From contig NZ_JBCNKR010000004.1 of NCBI RefSeq assembly GCF_039595935.1, positions 1 through 64,000 of the forward strand: DNA of 64,000 bases, read 5' to 3'. The position numbers were made by a program, and so were the translations under genes. The DNA is from Flavobacterium sp. GTDB lineage: Bacteria > Bacteroidota > Bacteroidia > Flavobacteriales > Flavobacteriaceae. Below, one piece after another: positions 1-9,592 of this stretch (within the stretch, counting starts at the first letter, position 1; the number at the start of each line of letters is the position of its first letter). A model generated the notes under the pieces. It was not told the origin of the DNA. It was given only the letters and a program-made list of their open reading frames with translations, and ran no database searches.

Positions 1-68
1 GTTAAATGATGTTGTAGAAGTTTTAAAGAAACGTCAGAAATAAACATCTTAAATTTAAAACTTAAGAG

Positions 69-141
69 TGTCAGACTGAGCGAAGTCGAAGTCCCGCAAA
101 GTGATTCAGCAAACGGGACTTCGACTTCGCTCAGTCTGACA
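69..141. repeat. 28-bp perfect inverted repeat (dispersed palindrome)
   Basis: Arms 69-96 and 114-141 are exact reverse complements (28 of 28), around a 17-nt loop. The arm begins TGTCAGACTGAGCGAAGTCG. A T-poor tail follows, so it is not a classic terminator for an upstream gene. From memory this arm is a common intergenic palindrome in flavobacterial genomes. Its function is unknown. Confidence 0.85.
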
Positions 142-175
142 AAAAAGTATTATTTTAGTTAGAAAAATAATTCTT

Positions 176-784
176 ATGAAACAGTTCTTGTGTCTCTTTT
201 TATTTTTGATTTCAGCATCAAATTATGGATTCAAAAAGCATATATTGCCATATTCAATTGTTATTTCAAAAGCAGATTTAATTGTTGATGGAACAATTTC
301 AAAAGTTTCAAAAAATGAATATGAATTCACTATAAGTCAATTTATAAAGGGAAAATCAGGTTCAAAAATTAAAGTTTCAATTTGGAAAGAATGGATTTGT
401 GATCCAAGAATAAAAGAATTAAAAGCTGGACAGCGATTAATTTTGTTTTTAGAAAAGACAGCTTCTGGTATTTTTACTCCGATTAATGACAGTACTGGAG
501 AAATATACGTTGATAATGATACTTTTATAGATATATTTCTTCCTAAAGAATTTTCTAATCCTACAATTTTAAAAAAAGGGATATCGATGTTTGTTCAAAA
601 CTTTACTGTTTATGGAGACTTAAATGATAGGTTTTTACAAAACGTATATTTTGCTTCCAATAAATCTATTTTTGAGATATATAAATTGACAGAAAATAAT
701 CAGGTTTTTAAATTTTTAATCCAGAATGAAATTGGGAAATATGTAACAAACGAATTATCGCTAAGCTATCGATTAAACAATTAA
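176..784 (+). CDS. Secreted protein of unknown function
   Basis: 202 residues. The N-terminus (residues 1-18) is a hydrophobic signal peptide, so the protein should reach the periplasm or outer membrane. The mature part alternates short predicted strands and turns, with a stretch around residues 35-95 (DLIVDGTISKV, then FIKGKSG and LKAGQRLILFLE) that resembles the beta-rich secreted proteins common in Bacteroidota. I see no catalytic motif, lipobox or T9SS tail. It stands alone: the palindrome at 69-141 lies upstream and the next gene is convergent. The start is the only ATG before the signal peptide. Confidence 0.7.
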   Translation: MKQFLCLFLFLISASNYGFKKHILPYSIVISKADLIVDGTISKVSKNEYEFTISQFIKGKSGSKIKVSIWKEWICDPRIKELKAGQRLILFLEKTASGIFTPINDSTGEIYVDNDTFIDIFLPKEFSNPTILKKGISMFVQNFTVYGDLNDRFLQNVYFASNKSIFEIYKLTENNQVFKFLIQNEIGKYVTNELSLSYRLNN

Positions 785-811
785 CCAAATAAACGGTTAA
801 ACAAATAAAAA

Positions 812-1510
812 TCACTCCACAAACTCAAAAACAGCAAACTCTTTTGGCTGATGAAATCCAAATTTTAAACTTTTATAAGGCTGTAATGCAAGATATTTGG
901 TTGTGTTACCGTAATCAATTCTAAAAGTATTGGCTTTCCATTTTGTACCAATTTTTGGTTTTATAAAATTTCCGTTTTCAATTTTTTCTAAGCTTGAAAA
1001 AGGGATTTTAATTTCAGTATCATAACCTTCAGGAGTTATTTTACTAATAGCTTCTAATCCTTCAATATTAAAATCAATTGCCGTTTTCCAGCCGCCGCAT
1101 TCTGGCGAAATACATTTTAAAAGCATATCGTAATTGGCTGAAAAGGCGTTTACACCAATTTCAATATAATTTTTTCCGTCTCCGTCAGGGTCAATAAACA
1201 TTTCCACCAAATCATCTGTTTTATAGATTTCAGAATCTTTTTTCTGTGGTTTTCCAACAATTTTAGAATCTACAGAGTGATAAGCTATATAAAGATTTTC
1301 GTCATTCCACGAAAGTGAAACCATTGTATTTTGTGTTGCTTTTTCTCCGGAATTATGAATTACAAACGGACCTAAAAACGGCGTTTTCCAATCACTTAAA
1401 TCACCGTCGATAATTAATTTTTCAGAAGTTTTTGGAATAGGGAAAGTCTGGGAATAATTATGAATTGAAAATAGGAAAGTAAAAAGGTATATAAACGTGC
1501 TAAATTTCAT
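812..1510 (-). CDS. Secreted CBM9-like carbohydrate-binding protein
   Basis: 232 residues with a signal peptide (1-20, ending at NYSQ). The mature part follows the CBM9/DOMON-like pattern: LIIDGDLSDW near residues 32-41, a WNDENLYIAYHSVDS strand pair, then the calcium-type segment DDLVEMFIDPDGDGKNY. Family 9 modules bind sugar ends or, when standing alone as here, are annotated as sugar-binding proteins of unknown target. No catalytic domain is fused. It lies convergent to the 176-784 gene and divergent from the M1 peptidases. The family is fairly certain; the ligand is not. Confidence 0.75.
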   Translation of the reverse strand: MKFSTFIYLFTFLFSIHNYSQTFPIPKTSEKLIIDGDLSDWKTPFLGPFVIHNSGEKATQNTMVSLSWNDENLYIAYHSVDSKIVGKPQKKDSEIYKTDDLVEMFIDPDGDGKNYIEIGVNAFSANYDMLLKCISPECGGWKTAIDFNIEGLEAISKITPEGYDTEIKIPFSSLEKIENGNFIKPKIGTKWKANTFRIDYGNTTKYLALQPYKSLKFGFHQPKEFAVFEFVE

Positions 1511-1628
1511 AAAATAGGAAAATTTTAGCTAAAATAGAAAACAATACTATATAAGAATACAAATATTGTAACAAAAAATAAAAATATATACTAATATTAT
1601 AACTAATTCAAAACTTAATTTATAAATA

Positions 1629-3284
1629 ATGAAAAAATACTTTGGAAGTGTTATAACAGCTGTTTTTATTGGCTTTACTGCCAATGCTCAGGGACTTATG
1701 AATAAATCAGAAACCGTTTTTACACATCAGGATACTTTACGCGGAAGCATTACAAAAGAAAGAGCCTGGTGGGATTTAAAATATTATCATCTTGATGTAA
1801 AAGTAAATCCAAAAGAGAAATTTATATCTGGTTCAAATACTGTGCGTTATACTGTTTTAACAGAGAATAATAAAATGCAGATTGATTTGCAGGAACCGAT
1901 GAATATTACAAAAGTGACGCAAAACGGAAAAGACTTAAAGTTTGAAAGAGACGGAAATACGTTCTTTATTACGTTGACTGAAAATCAGAAAGTTGGCGAT
2001 ACTAAAGAACTCATAGTGTATTATGAAGGAAAACCAAAAGAAGCCGTGAGAGCGCCGTGGGACGGAGGTTTTTCATGGGGAAAAGATAAAAAAGGAAAGG
2101 ATTTTATCGCCACATCATGTCAGGGTTTAGGCGCGAGCGTTTGGTGGCCGTGTAAAGACCATATGTATGATGAAGTTGAAAACATGTTAATCAGCGTGAA
2201 TGTTCCGGGAGATTTAATGGATGTTTCAAACGGAAGATTACAAAGTGTTAAAAAAGAAAAAGACGGAACTAAAACCTTCAACTGGTATGTTTCGAACCCA
2301 ATTAATAATTATGGTGTAAATATTAATATTGGAGATTACGTTAATTTCTCTGAAAAATTTAAAGGAGAAAAAGGTGATTTAGACTGCAATTACTACGTTT
2401 TGAGAGATAATCTTGAAATTGCTAAAAAACATTTTCAGGATGCGCCAAAAATGCTAAAAGCTTTTGAAAACTGGTTTGGACCTTATCCGTTTTATGAAGA
2501 CAGCTACAAACTGGTTGAAGTTCCGTATTTAGGAATGGAACACCAAAGTTCTGTTACTTACGGAAATGACTTTCAAAAAGGTTATAAAGGAAATGATATG
2601 AGCGGAACCGGCTGGGGATTAAAATTCGATTATATTATTATTCACGAGTCTGGACACGAATGGTTTGCAAATAATATTACCTATAAAGACATTGCTGATA
2701 TGTGGATTCATGAGAGTTTTACAACTTATTCTGAGTCGCTTTTTATTGAGTATTATTACGGAAAAGAGGCTGCAAATGAATATATAAGAGGAATTAGAAA
2801 AGTGATTACCAATAAAAAACCGATTATTGGTTATTATGATGTAAATGTTGAAGGATCTGGCGATATGTATCCAAAAGGGGCGAATATAATTCATACGATT
2901 CGTCAGGTTATAAATGATGATGCCAAATTCAAATCAATTTTGAGAGGAATGAACAAAACCTTTTACCATCAAACGGTTACTACAAAGCAAATTGAAGATT
3001 ATATAAGTAAAGAATCCGGAATTGATTTTAGTCCGGTTTTTAATCAATATTTAAGAACAACTCAGGTTCCTACTTTTGAATATTATTTTAAAAACCAAAA
3101 ACTGGTTTTCCATTGGATAAACAGTGTAGAAAATTTCAATCTTCCTTTAAAAGTAACTTTAAATGGTGTTGAAACATGGTTAAAACCAACAACCGACTGG
3201 CAGGCGATGGATGCTAAAGGAGAAAATCCAAGCCTTGTAACGGATAAAAACTTTTATATAACCGAATTTAATATTACCAATTAA
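1629..3284 (+). CDS. M1 family metallopeptidase, copy 1
   Basis: 551 residues with a signal peptide (1-20). The zinc site is HESGH at 339-343 with the third ligand Glu362, an exact HEXXH-X18-E spacing. The substrate motif usually written GxMEN appears as GMEHQ at 302-306. Family members remove N-terminal residues from peptides; with the signal peptide this one should act in the periplasm or outside. It lacks the large C-terminal armadillo domain of the 850-residue aminopeptidase N type and has no T9SS sorting tail. Its neighbour at 3427 is the same length and nearly the same sequence, so the pair is a tandem duplication. A terminator at 3305-3335 separates them. Confidence 0.9.
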   Translation: MKKYFGSVITAVFIGFTANAQGLMNKSETVFTHQDTLRGSITKERAWWDLKYYHLDVKVNPKEKFISGSNTVRYTVLTENNKMQIDLQEPMNITKVTQNGKDLKFERDGNTFFITLTENQKVGDTKELIVYYEGKPKEAVRAPWDGGFSWGKDKKGKDFIATSCQGLGASVWWPCKDHMYDEVENMLISVNVPGDLMDVSNGRLQSVKKEKDGTKTFNWYVSNPINNYGVNINIGDYVNFSEKFKGEKGDLDCNYYVLRDNLEIAKKHFQDAPKMLKAFENWFGPYPFYEDSYKLVEVPYLGMEHQSSVTYGNDFQKGYKGNDMSGTGWGLKFDYIIIHESGHEWFANNITYKDIADMWIHESFTTYSESLFIEYYYGKEAANEYIRGIRKVITNKKPIIGYYDVNVEGSGDMYPKGANIIHTIRQVINDDAKFKSILRGMNKTFYHQTVTTKQIEDYISKESGIDFSPVFNQYLRTTQVPTFEYYFKNQKLVFHWINSVENFNLPLKVTLNGVETWLKPTTDWQAMDAKGENPSLVTDKNFYITEFNITN

Positions 3285-3304
3285 ATTTTACAATGTTAAA
3301 ACTA

Positions 3305-3335
3305 AAACCCAATAAAATTCTTATTTATTGGGTTT
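3305..3335 (+). terminator. Rho-independent terminator after M1 copy 1
   Basis: Arms 3305-3316 and 3324-3335 (AAACCCAATAAA and its complement) pair over 12 bp around a 7-nt loop, followed by TGTTTTTT. It should keep the two peptidase genes on separate transcripts. Confidence 0.75.
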
Positions 3336-3384
3336 GTTTTTTAGGAATAAATCATAAAATTTTAGAAAACTTGATTTGAATGTT

Positions 3385-3392
3385 TACATTTG
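3385..3392 (+). promoter_or_regulatory. Bacteroidota-type -7 box of M1 copy 2
   Basis: TACATTTG fits the TAnnTTTG consensus of the Bacteroidota primary sigma factor and lies 35 nt before the ATG at 3427. No convincing -33 TTTG was found at the usual spacing, so this rests on one element. Confidence 0.45.
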
Positions 3393-3426
3393 TTGCAGAT
3401 TGATTTCATATAATACCTATTGACTA

Positions 3427-5082
3427 ATGAAAAATTACTTTGGAAGCATTTTAACTGCTTTTTTAATTGGTTTTAGTGCCAATGCTCAAGGTCTTCTTAA
3501 TAAAGGAGAAACCGTTTTTACACATCAGGATACTCTTCGCGGAAGCATTACAAAAGAAAGAGCATGGTGGGATTTAAAATACTATCATCTTGATGTAAAA
3601 GTTAATCCAAAAGAAAAAGCGATTTCGGGTTCAAACACTATTCGTTATACTGTTTTAACAGAGAATAACAAAATGCAGATCGATTTGCAGGAGCCAATGA
3701 AAATTACCAAAGTAACGCAGAATGGTAAAGAATTAAAATTTGAAAGAGACGGAAATGCTTTCTTCATTACTTTAACTGAAAAACAGAAAGTTGGCGATAC
3801 AAAAGAAATCATAGTGTATTATGAAGGAAAACCAAAAGAAGCGGTAAGAGCGCCGTGGGACGGTGGTTTTTCATGGAAAAAAGATAAAAACGGAAAAGAT
3901 TTCATTGCTACATCTTGTCAGGGTTTAGGTGCGAGCGTTTGGTGGCCGTGTAAAGATCATATGTACGATGAAGTTGAAAACATGTTAATCAGCGTGAATG
4001 TTCCGGGAGATTTAACGGAAGTTTCTAATGGAAGATTACAAAGCGTTAAAAAAGAAAAAGACGGAACCAAAACTTTCAACTGGTATGTTTCGAACCCAAT
4101 TAATAATTACGGAGTAAATATCAATATTGGAGATTATGTTAATTTTTCTGAAGTATTTAAAGGAGAAAAAGGAAATTTAGACTGTAATTACTATGTTTTA
4201 AGAGACAATTTAGCTGTGGCAAAAGAGCAGTTTAAAGATGCTCCAAAAATGCTAAAAGCTTTTGAAAACTGGTTCGGACCTTATCCATTCTACGAAGACA
4301 GCTATAAACTGGTTGAAGTTCCGTATTTAGGAATGGAGCACCAAAGTTCTGTTACCTATGGAAATCAATATAAAAATGGTTATTTAGGACGTGATTTAAG
4401 CGGAACCGGCTGGGGATTAAAATTTGATTTTATCATCATTCACGAATCTGGGCACGAATGGTATGCAAACAATATCACCTATAAAGATATTGCTGATATG
4501 TGGGTGCATGAGAGTTTCACTAATTATTCTGAAAGCTTATTTTTAGAATATTACTATGGAAAAGATGCCGCTGCTGAATATATTATTGGATGCAGAAAAA
4601 ACATTCAGAATGATACGCCAATCATCGGACATTATGATGTAAACAATGAAGGCTCTGGAGATATGTACCCTAAAGGAGCTTCGATGCTGCACATGATTCG
4701 TCAGGTAATTAATGACGATGCAAAATGGAAATCGATTTTGAGAGGAATGAATAAAACGTTCTATCACCAAACAGTTACTGGGAAACAAATTCAGGATTAT
4801 ATCAACGAACAATCCGGAATTAATTTCAACAGAGTTTATGCACAATATTTAACGACAACTCAAATTCCTGTTTTTGAATATATGTTTAAAAACGGAACTT
4901 TCGGTTATCACTGGACAAACTGCGTAGCTAAATTCGATATGCCGGTTAGAGTAAAACTAAACGGTGTTGAAACCTGGCTGAAACCAACAACAGAATGGCA
5001 GTCTGAAAAAACAACTAATGAAGACAGAAAAGTAGAAGTTGATAAAGATTTTTATGTAACGACTTCGAATATTGTTGAATAA
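3427..5082 (+). CDS. M1 family metallopeptidase, copy 2
   Basis: 551 residues, collinear with copy 1 without visible gaps, with signal peptide 1-20, GMEHQ at 302-306, HESGH at 339-343 and Glu362. Differences cluster in the segment just after the HEXXH helix (residues about 373-420) and in the last 70 residues, while residues 20-240 are almost unchanged. This suggests that the substrate-facing parts have diverged. It has its own -7 box and terminator, so it is likely regulated apart from copy 1. Peptidase activity is established knowledge for the family; a split of substrate range between the copies is inference. Confidence 0.9.
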   Translation: MKNYFGSILTAFLIGFSANAQGLLNKGETVFTHQDTLRGSITKERAWWDLKYYHLDVKVNPKEKAISGSNTIRYTVLTENNKMQIDLQEPMKITKVTQNGKELKFERDGNAFFITLTEKQKVGDTKEIIVYYEGKPKEAVRAPWDGGFSWKKDKNGKDFIATSCQGLGASVWWPCKDHMYDEVENMLISVNVPGDLTEVSNGRLQSVKKEKDGTKTFNWYVSNPINNYGVNINIGDYVNFSEVFKGEKGNLDCNYYVLRDNLAVAKEQFKDAPKMLKAFENWFGPYPFYEDSYKLVEVPYLGMEHQSSVTYGNQYKNGYLGRDLSGTGWGLKFDFIIIHESGHEWYANNITYKDIADMWVHESFTNYSESLFLEYYYGKDAAAEYIIGCRKNIQNDTPIIGHYDVNNEGSGDMYPKGASMLHMIRQVINDDAKWKSILRGMNKTFYHQTVTGKQIQDYINEQSGINFNRVYAQYLTTTQIPVFEYMFKNGTFGYHWTNCVAKFDMPVRVKLNGVETWLKPTTEWQSEKTTNEDRKVEVDKDFYVTTSNIVE

Positions 5083-5104
5083 AGTTTTTTAAAATTTCAA
5101 AATT

Positions 5105-5142
5105 AAAAATCCCAAATTCCAATTATGGAGTTTGGGATTTTT
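5105..5142 (+). terminator. Terminator after M1 copy 2
   Basis: AAAAATCCCAAA at 5105-5116 pairs with 5131-5142, and the T-run continues to 5144. The 14-nt interior can pair further. Confidence 0.7.
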
Positions 5143-5163
5143 TTATGTTTAGGAGATAAAGTA

Positions 5164-5287
5164 TGTCATCCTGAGGAACGAAGGATCTTCGCTAGAAACT
5201 CGACAATCAAAATCAAATCTGCTAAAAAACAAAATAGATAATCTTTGTAGAGCTACTAATTAAGATCCTTCATTCCTCAGGATGACA
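5164..5287. repeat. 26-bp inverted repeat with long spacer
   Basis: Arms 5164-5189 and 5262-5287 match as reverse complements at 25 of 26 positions (arm starts TGTCATCCTGAGGAACGAAG). The spacer is 72 nt and carries no reading frame of note. It is the first of three palindromes packed in the 358-nt gap between 5082 and 5441. Confidence 0.8.
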
Positions 5288-5309
5288 AACTGTACGATGA
5301 AAACTTAGT

Positions 5310-5342
5310 AAACCCGACAGGTTTTAAAAACCTGTCGGGTTT
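5310..5342. repeat. 16-bp perfect hairpin repeat
   Basis: Arms 5310-5325 (AAACCCGACAGGTTTT) and 5327-5342 are exact complements with one base between. It could act as a bidirectional terminator, but the T-rich tails are part of the palindrome, as in dispersed repeats. Confidence 0.8.
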
Positions 5343-5357
5343 GTTGTATATGCGCAA

Positions 5358-5392
5358 AACCTTTGTCAAAGTTTTAAACTTTGACAAAGGTT
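5358..5392. repeat. 17-bp perfect hairpin repeat, same family as 17890-17922
   Basis: Arms 5358-5374 (AACCTTTGTCAAAGTTT) and 5376-5392 are exact complements with one base between. A shorter relative of the same core (CTTTGTCAAAGTT) recurs at 17890-17922, which shows a dispersed family. Confidence 0.8.
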
Positions 5393-5440
5393 GTACCGTA
5401 AATAGTTTGGAATTTGGAATTTAAAAAATTGGAATTTAAA

Positions 5441-6985
5441 TCAACGACTGTTAAGTTTAGCCTTTTCCTTAATAATATCCGCAATTTTTCTATTCTCGAT
5501 TTTGCTTTCAAGCCATGAAATAATATCTAGATACAAGAAAGCTCTTTTTTCGTAAGTATTCTTTTCAAGTTCAACAAAACGGGCATGCATTTTCTTGAAT
5601 TCCTTTTTAATATCGGCAGGATAAAAGTTATTCAGGTTTCTTAAAAATTTAATGATTTCTTTTTGAACTTCATGTAAGTCGTTCATTTTCAATAAGAATT
5701 TATACGTGTTTTTAAGATGATTTTCCAGATAATAATCTTTCCCTAACTCATAATGTGCAATCAAAGATAAAAGTCTCGCAAAGCACATCAAATCTTCGCG
5801 CATTGTTAAGTTCTTGTTATTGATGATTTTATCCAGGTAATTGATGCATTCGTTGTATTTTTCATTTCCGAAATATATAGAAGCGATTTTATAGAAAAAC
5901 AACATTTCGTGGTGTTCGTCAAGATGATCGCTGTGTTGTTTTAGTTTTTCTAAAATTTCAGGAATCAAATATTCACTTTCAGCAAAAGTACCTTCAAGAA
6001 TATGCAGGTTCAGTTTGTTGTTATATAAATATAAAAATGACAAAGAAGCAAGATTGTCATTTACAGGAAATCTCGGATCTTCAATTGTTTCTTCAAGCAG
6101 TGAAAGGTATTTTTTGAAATTCGAAGTATATTTCAGCATATACAACGATTCCAGAAAATAATGGTTTCCTTTTAGAAAAAATACCGGATTCAGATAAATC
6201 ATATTTGGATTATCATAAAAAAGCTGAACCCATTTGTACGCAAATTTATAACTCGCTAAAAAGTCCTGAACCAGAAAGCTTCGCCATAAATTAGCATTGT
6301 AAAACCAGTATTTTTCTCTAAAACCAAACTTAGTTTCGTCTAGTTTAGAAATATGTTTGTTGAAATAATCATCAATATATCGGTACTCTTCATCATTTTT
6401 TACGTAACCGGTTTTCAGCATGATTCCGTATAATTGAAGCGAAAGGTTTGATAATTTACTCGAAATAGTATTTCTGTAATTTAATTCTTTGGCCTGAACA
6501 ACCAATTCGTCGGCGCGGCCCTGAATACTTCGGGTAATATATTGCGATTCTATCAGTTTTTCGAACTCAACGATTTCATACGCCATATATTTTTCGTCAT
6601 TTTCTAAAGCCTGCTGTTTAGTCTTGTCCAGAATTTTTAAACTCTGTTTATACAAACCTTTATTATATAGAATAACAGCAAAATCAATTTGTTCGCGCAG
6701 TTGATAACGAATGTTCTGGCTCGGAATATTCAAGCGAATACTTACCAGAATTTGTTTATACAAGTATGATTTTAAGTTAGATAACTGTACTTTTTTAATA
6801 CTTCCGCTCTTTAAAATCAGCTTTTCATCATACGTTTCAGATTTATCTAAAATATTAAATAATTCAATGAATTTAGTGTTCGAACTTGTTTCTAATCGGC
6901 TTGCAAAAATTTTAAACTGCCTTTTTTCAGATTTGGAAAGTGATTTTATCAGAACAAATAAGAAATCTTTTTGATGGTTAGCCAT
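5441..6985 (-). CDS. All-helical (TPR-like) protein of unknown function
   Basis: 514 residues with no signal peptide or membrane segment. The whole length reads as amphipathic helices of 15-20 residues with aromatic and leucine positions in register, as in TPR-type solenoids, although I cannot assign individual repeats with confidence. The N-terminal segment (FVLIKSLSKSEKRQFKIFAS) is a distinctive helix pair. The protein is cytoplasmic and probably a scaffold or adaptor. It runs divergent to leuA with about 150 nt between, and the 3' side faces the three palindromes. I do not recognise a characterised homologue. Confidence 0.65.
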   Translation of the reverse strand: MANHQKDFLFVLIKSLSKSEKRQFKIFASRLETSSNTKFIELFNILDKSETYDEKLILKSGSIKKVQLSNLKSYLYKQILVSIRLNIPSQNIRYQLREQIDFAVILYNKGLYKQSLKILDKTKQQALENDEKYMAYEIVEFEKLIESQYITRSIQGRADELVVQAKELNYRNTISSKLSNLSLQLYGIMLKTGYVKNDEEYRYIDDYFNKHISKLDETKFGFREKYWFYNANLWRSFLVQDFLASYKFAYKWVQLFYDNPNMIYLNPVFFLKGNHYFLESLYMLKYTSNFKKYLSLLEETIEDPRFPVNDNLASLSFLYLYNNKLNLHILEGTFAESEYLIPEILEKLKQHSDHLDEHHEMLFFYKIASIYFGNEKYNECINYLDKIINNKNLTMREDLMCFARLLSLIAHYELGKDYYLENHLKNTYKFLLKMNDLHEVQKEIIKFLRNLNNFYPADIKKEFKKMHARFVELEKNTYEKRAFLYLDIISWLESKIENRKIADIIKEKAKLNSR

Positions 6986-7134
6986 TGTAAAAAATAATAA
7001 TATAACTTGTTGATTATTAAATGCTTAACTCGTTATAAATTGCGTTATAAACAGTATAATTTCATTAAAATGAATTTCGTACTGCAATTGTACAATATAT
7101 ATTTGTTATCAAGATGTGAAATTACATTAAATAA

Positions 7135-8316
7135 ATGAATATGAATAGAGAGAAAGTTCAAATTTTTGACACCACTTTACGCGACGGTGAACAAGTTCCA
7201 GGATGCAAGTTAGATACTAAGCAAAAATTAGTTATCGCAGAGCGACTAGACAAAATGGGAGTTGATATTATCGAAGCAGGTTTTCCTGTGTCAAGTCCGG
7301 GCGATTTTTTATCGGTCTCTGAGATTTGTAAAATTGTAGAAAACGCAACCGTCTGCGGACTTACGAGAGCCGTAAAAAACGACATTGATGTTGCTGCAGC
7401 TGCTTTAAAGCACGCTAAAAGACCTAGAATCCATACCGGAATCGGAACTTCAGAATCTCATATCCTCCATAAATTAAATACCACCCCGGAAGATATTATT
7501 GCAAGAGCAAAATTTGCAGTAGCTCACGCAAAAACGTATGTAGAAGATGTTGAATTCTACGCAGAAGATGCTGGTAGAACAGACAATGCTTTCCTTGCAA
7601 AAGTTTGCGAAGAAGTAATTAAATCTGGCGCAACGGTATTAAATATTCCTGATACAACAGGATATTGCCTTCCGGAAGAATACGGAGCAAAAATTAAATA
7701 TTTAAAAGAAAACGTAAAAGGAATCGAAAACGTAATCCTTTCATGTCACTGTCATAATGATTTAGGAATGGCAACCGCAAACTCAATCGCAGGAGCTATA
7801 AATGGAGCAAGACAAATCGAATGTACTATTAATGGTATTGGAGAAAGAGCAGGAAATACAGCACTTGAAGAAGTGGTTATGATTTTCAAACAACATCCGT
7901 ACTTAAATTTAGATACAAACATTAATACTAGAGAATTAAACGAAATGAGTCGTTTAGTTTCTGAAAGTATGGGAATGATTGTACAGCCAAATAAAGCTAT
8001 AGTAGGAGCAAATGCTTTTGCACACAGCTCAGGAATTCATCAGGATGGTGTTATCAAAAACAGAGCAACTTACGAAATTATGGATCCGCTTGATGTTGGT
8101 GTAAACGAATCTTCAATCATTTTAACTGCAAGAAGCGGAAGAGCAGCATTAGCTTACCGTGCTAAAAAAGTAGGTTACGAATTGACAAAAACACAATTAG
8201 ATACTGTATATATTGAGTTTTTAAAATTTGCTGATATTAAAAAAGAAGTGGTAGATGCTGATATTCATCAGATTATCGAAGCTTCTAAAATTGAAGGCGA
8301 ATTAATCAGAAGCTAG
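7135..8316 (+). CDS. leuA: 2-isopropylmalate synthase
   Basis: 393 residues. It condenses acetyl-CoA with 2-oxoisovalerate, the first committed step of leucine synthesis. The TIM-barrel signature DTTLRDGEQ is at 12-20, the metal-binding HCHND at 205-209, and [11 protein letters not shown] at 231-241. The usual C-terminal LeuA dimer (leucine feedback) domain of 500-residue enzymes is absent, so leucine inhibition through that domain is not expected. This shorter form is shared with homocitrate and citramalate synthases, so substrate is assigned from the neighbouring leuB and ilv genes. An ATG at 7141 is an equally good start. leuC and leuD are not in this window. Confidence 0.85.
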   Translation: MNMNREKVQIFDTTLRDGEQVPGCKLDTKQKLVIAERLDKMGVDIIEAGFPVSSPGDFLSVSEICKIVENATVCGLTRAVKNDIDVAAAALKHAKRPRIHTGIGTSESHILHKLNTTPEDIIARAKFAVAHAKTYVEDVEFYAEDAGRTDNAFLAKVCEEVIKSGATVLNIPDTTGYCLPEEYGAKIKYLKENVKGIENVILSCHCHNDLGMATANSIAGAINGARQIECTINGIGERAGNTALEEVVMIFKQHPYLNLDTNINTRELNEMSRLVSESMGMIVQPNKAIVGANAFAHSSGIHQDGVIKNRATYEIMDPLDVGVNESSIILTARSGRAALAYRAKKVGYELTKTQLDTVYIEFLKFADIKKEVVDADIHQIIEASKIEGELIRS

Positions 8317-8391
8317 TCAAAAAAGAGAATAGAAGAAAGAAGATAGAACAAAGAGAAAATAAAGATTTAAATACATAAAGAACGAGACGTT

Positions 8392-9510
8392 ATGAATTTG
8401 AAAATAGCAGTTTTACCGGGAGACGGAATTGGACCAGAGGTTATTGCACAGGCTAAAAAAGCTTTACACGCAATTGGTGAAGTTTACAATCATGAATTTG
8501 TTTTTGAGGAAGCGCTTATGGGTGCTATCGCCATTGACAAAACAGGAAACCCGCTGCCGGAACAGACTTTAAATCTTTGTTTAAATACTGATGCTGTTTT
8601 ATTTGGCGCAATTGGAGATCCTAAATACGATAATAATCCAAATGCAAAAGTTCGTCCGGAGCAGGGATTATTGAAATTGCGTAAAGAATTAGGATTGTTT
8701 GCCAACATCCGCCCAATAAAACCTTATAAAGCATTGGTTGAAGCATCTCCTTTAAAAAGAGAAATTATTGAAGGTGCAGATTTTACTATTTTCAGAGAAT
8801 TAACAGGCGGAGCTTATTTTGGAGCAAAAACATTAAATGAAGAAGGAACACATGCTTCGGATTTATGTGAATATTCAGAAGAAGAAATTACAAGAATCGC
8901 ACATTTAGCTTTTAAATCGGCACAAAACCGACGCAAAAAGTTAACAATGGTTGACAAAGCAAATGTTTTGGAAACTTCAAGATTATGGAGAAAAGTAGTT
9001 CAGAAAGTTGGTGAAAGTTATCCTGATGTTCTTTTAGACTTTTTATTTGTAGATAACGCAGCCATGCAAATCATCTTAAATCCAAAACAATTTGATGTGA
9101 TTTTGACAGAAAATTTATTTGGAGATATTTTATCAGATGAAGCAAGTGTGATTACAGGTTCAATTGGTTTATTGGCTTCGGCATCTTTGGGAGAAAAAAA
9201 TGCGCTTTTTGAACCAATCCATGGATCTTATCCTCAGGCAAAAGGAAAAAACATTGCCAATCCAATTGCTTCTATTTTATCAGCAGCAATGTTATTAGAA
9301 CATTTCGGATTATTTACAGAAGCGAATATGATTTATAAAGCTATTGAAAAAGCAATTGAATATAAAGTCGTTACAGTTGATTTAAAACCAGATTCAAAAT
9401 TCGGTACGAATGAAGTAGGGGAGTTTGTTTCAAATGTTATTTTCAGCAAAGATGACCTATTGTATTTCAGAAATGATAATGTTCATATCGGACAATCGAC
9501 AATAGTTTAA
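8392..9510 (+). CDS. leuB: 3-isopropylmalate dehydrogenase
   Basis: 372 residues, the normal length. It is an NAD-dependent beta-decarboxylating dehydrogenase of the leucine pathway. Visible family marks are the N-terminal LPGDGIGPE loop, the GDILSDEASVITGSIGLL segment that holds metal-binding Asp residues, and the EPIHGSYPQAKGKNIANPIA segment for the cofactor. It begins 75 nt after leuA in the same direction, so the two are likely one transcript. The next gene, ilvD, is not simply the continuation: a separate promoter and attenuator lie between. Confidence 0.93.
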   Translation: MNLKIAVLPGDGIGPEVIAQAKKALHAIGEVYNHEFVFEEALMGAIAIDKTGNPLPEQTLNLCLNTDAVLFGAIGDPKYDNNPNAKVRPEQGLLKLRKELGLFANIRPIKPYKALVEASPLKREIIEGADFTIFRELTGGAYFGAKTLNEEGTHASDLCEYSEEEITRIAHLAFKSAQNRRKKLTMVDKANVLETSRLWRKVVQKVGESYPDVLLDFLFVDNAAMQIILNPKQFDVILTENLFGDILSDEASVITGSIGLLASASLGEKNALFEPIHGSYPQAKGKNIANPIASILSAAMLLEHFGLFTEANMIYKAIEKAIEYKVVTVDLKPDSKFGTNEVGEFVSNVIFSKDDLLYFRNDNVHIGQSTIV

Positions 9511-9592
9511 ATAATTTATTAAAATTATGAATTAAATAACAAGAAGTATTGAAAATGTTGAGATTTTATTTTTTTAGTTCTTAAAGTTTCCG

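Noticed and set aside
7021..7134. Leucine leader peptide before leuA
   Set aside because: A tiny frame ATGCTTAACTCGTTATAA has only two Leu codons, and no terminator lies before leuA. No attenuator can be supported.
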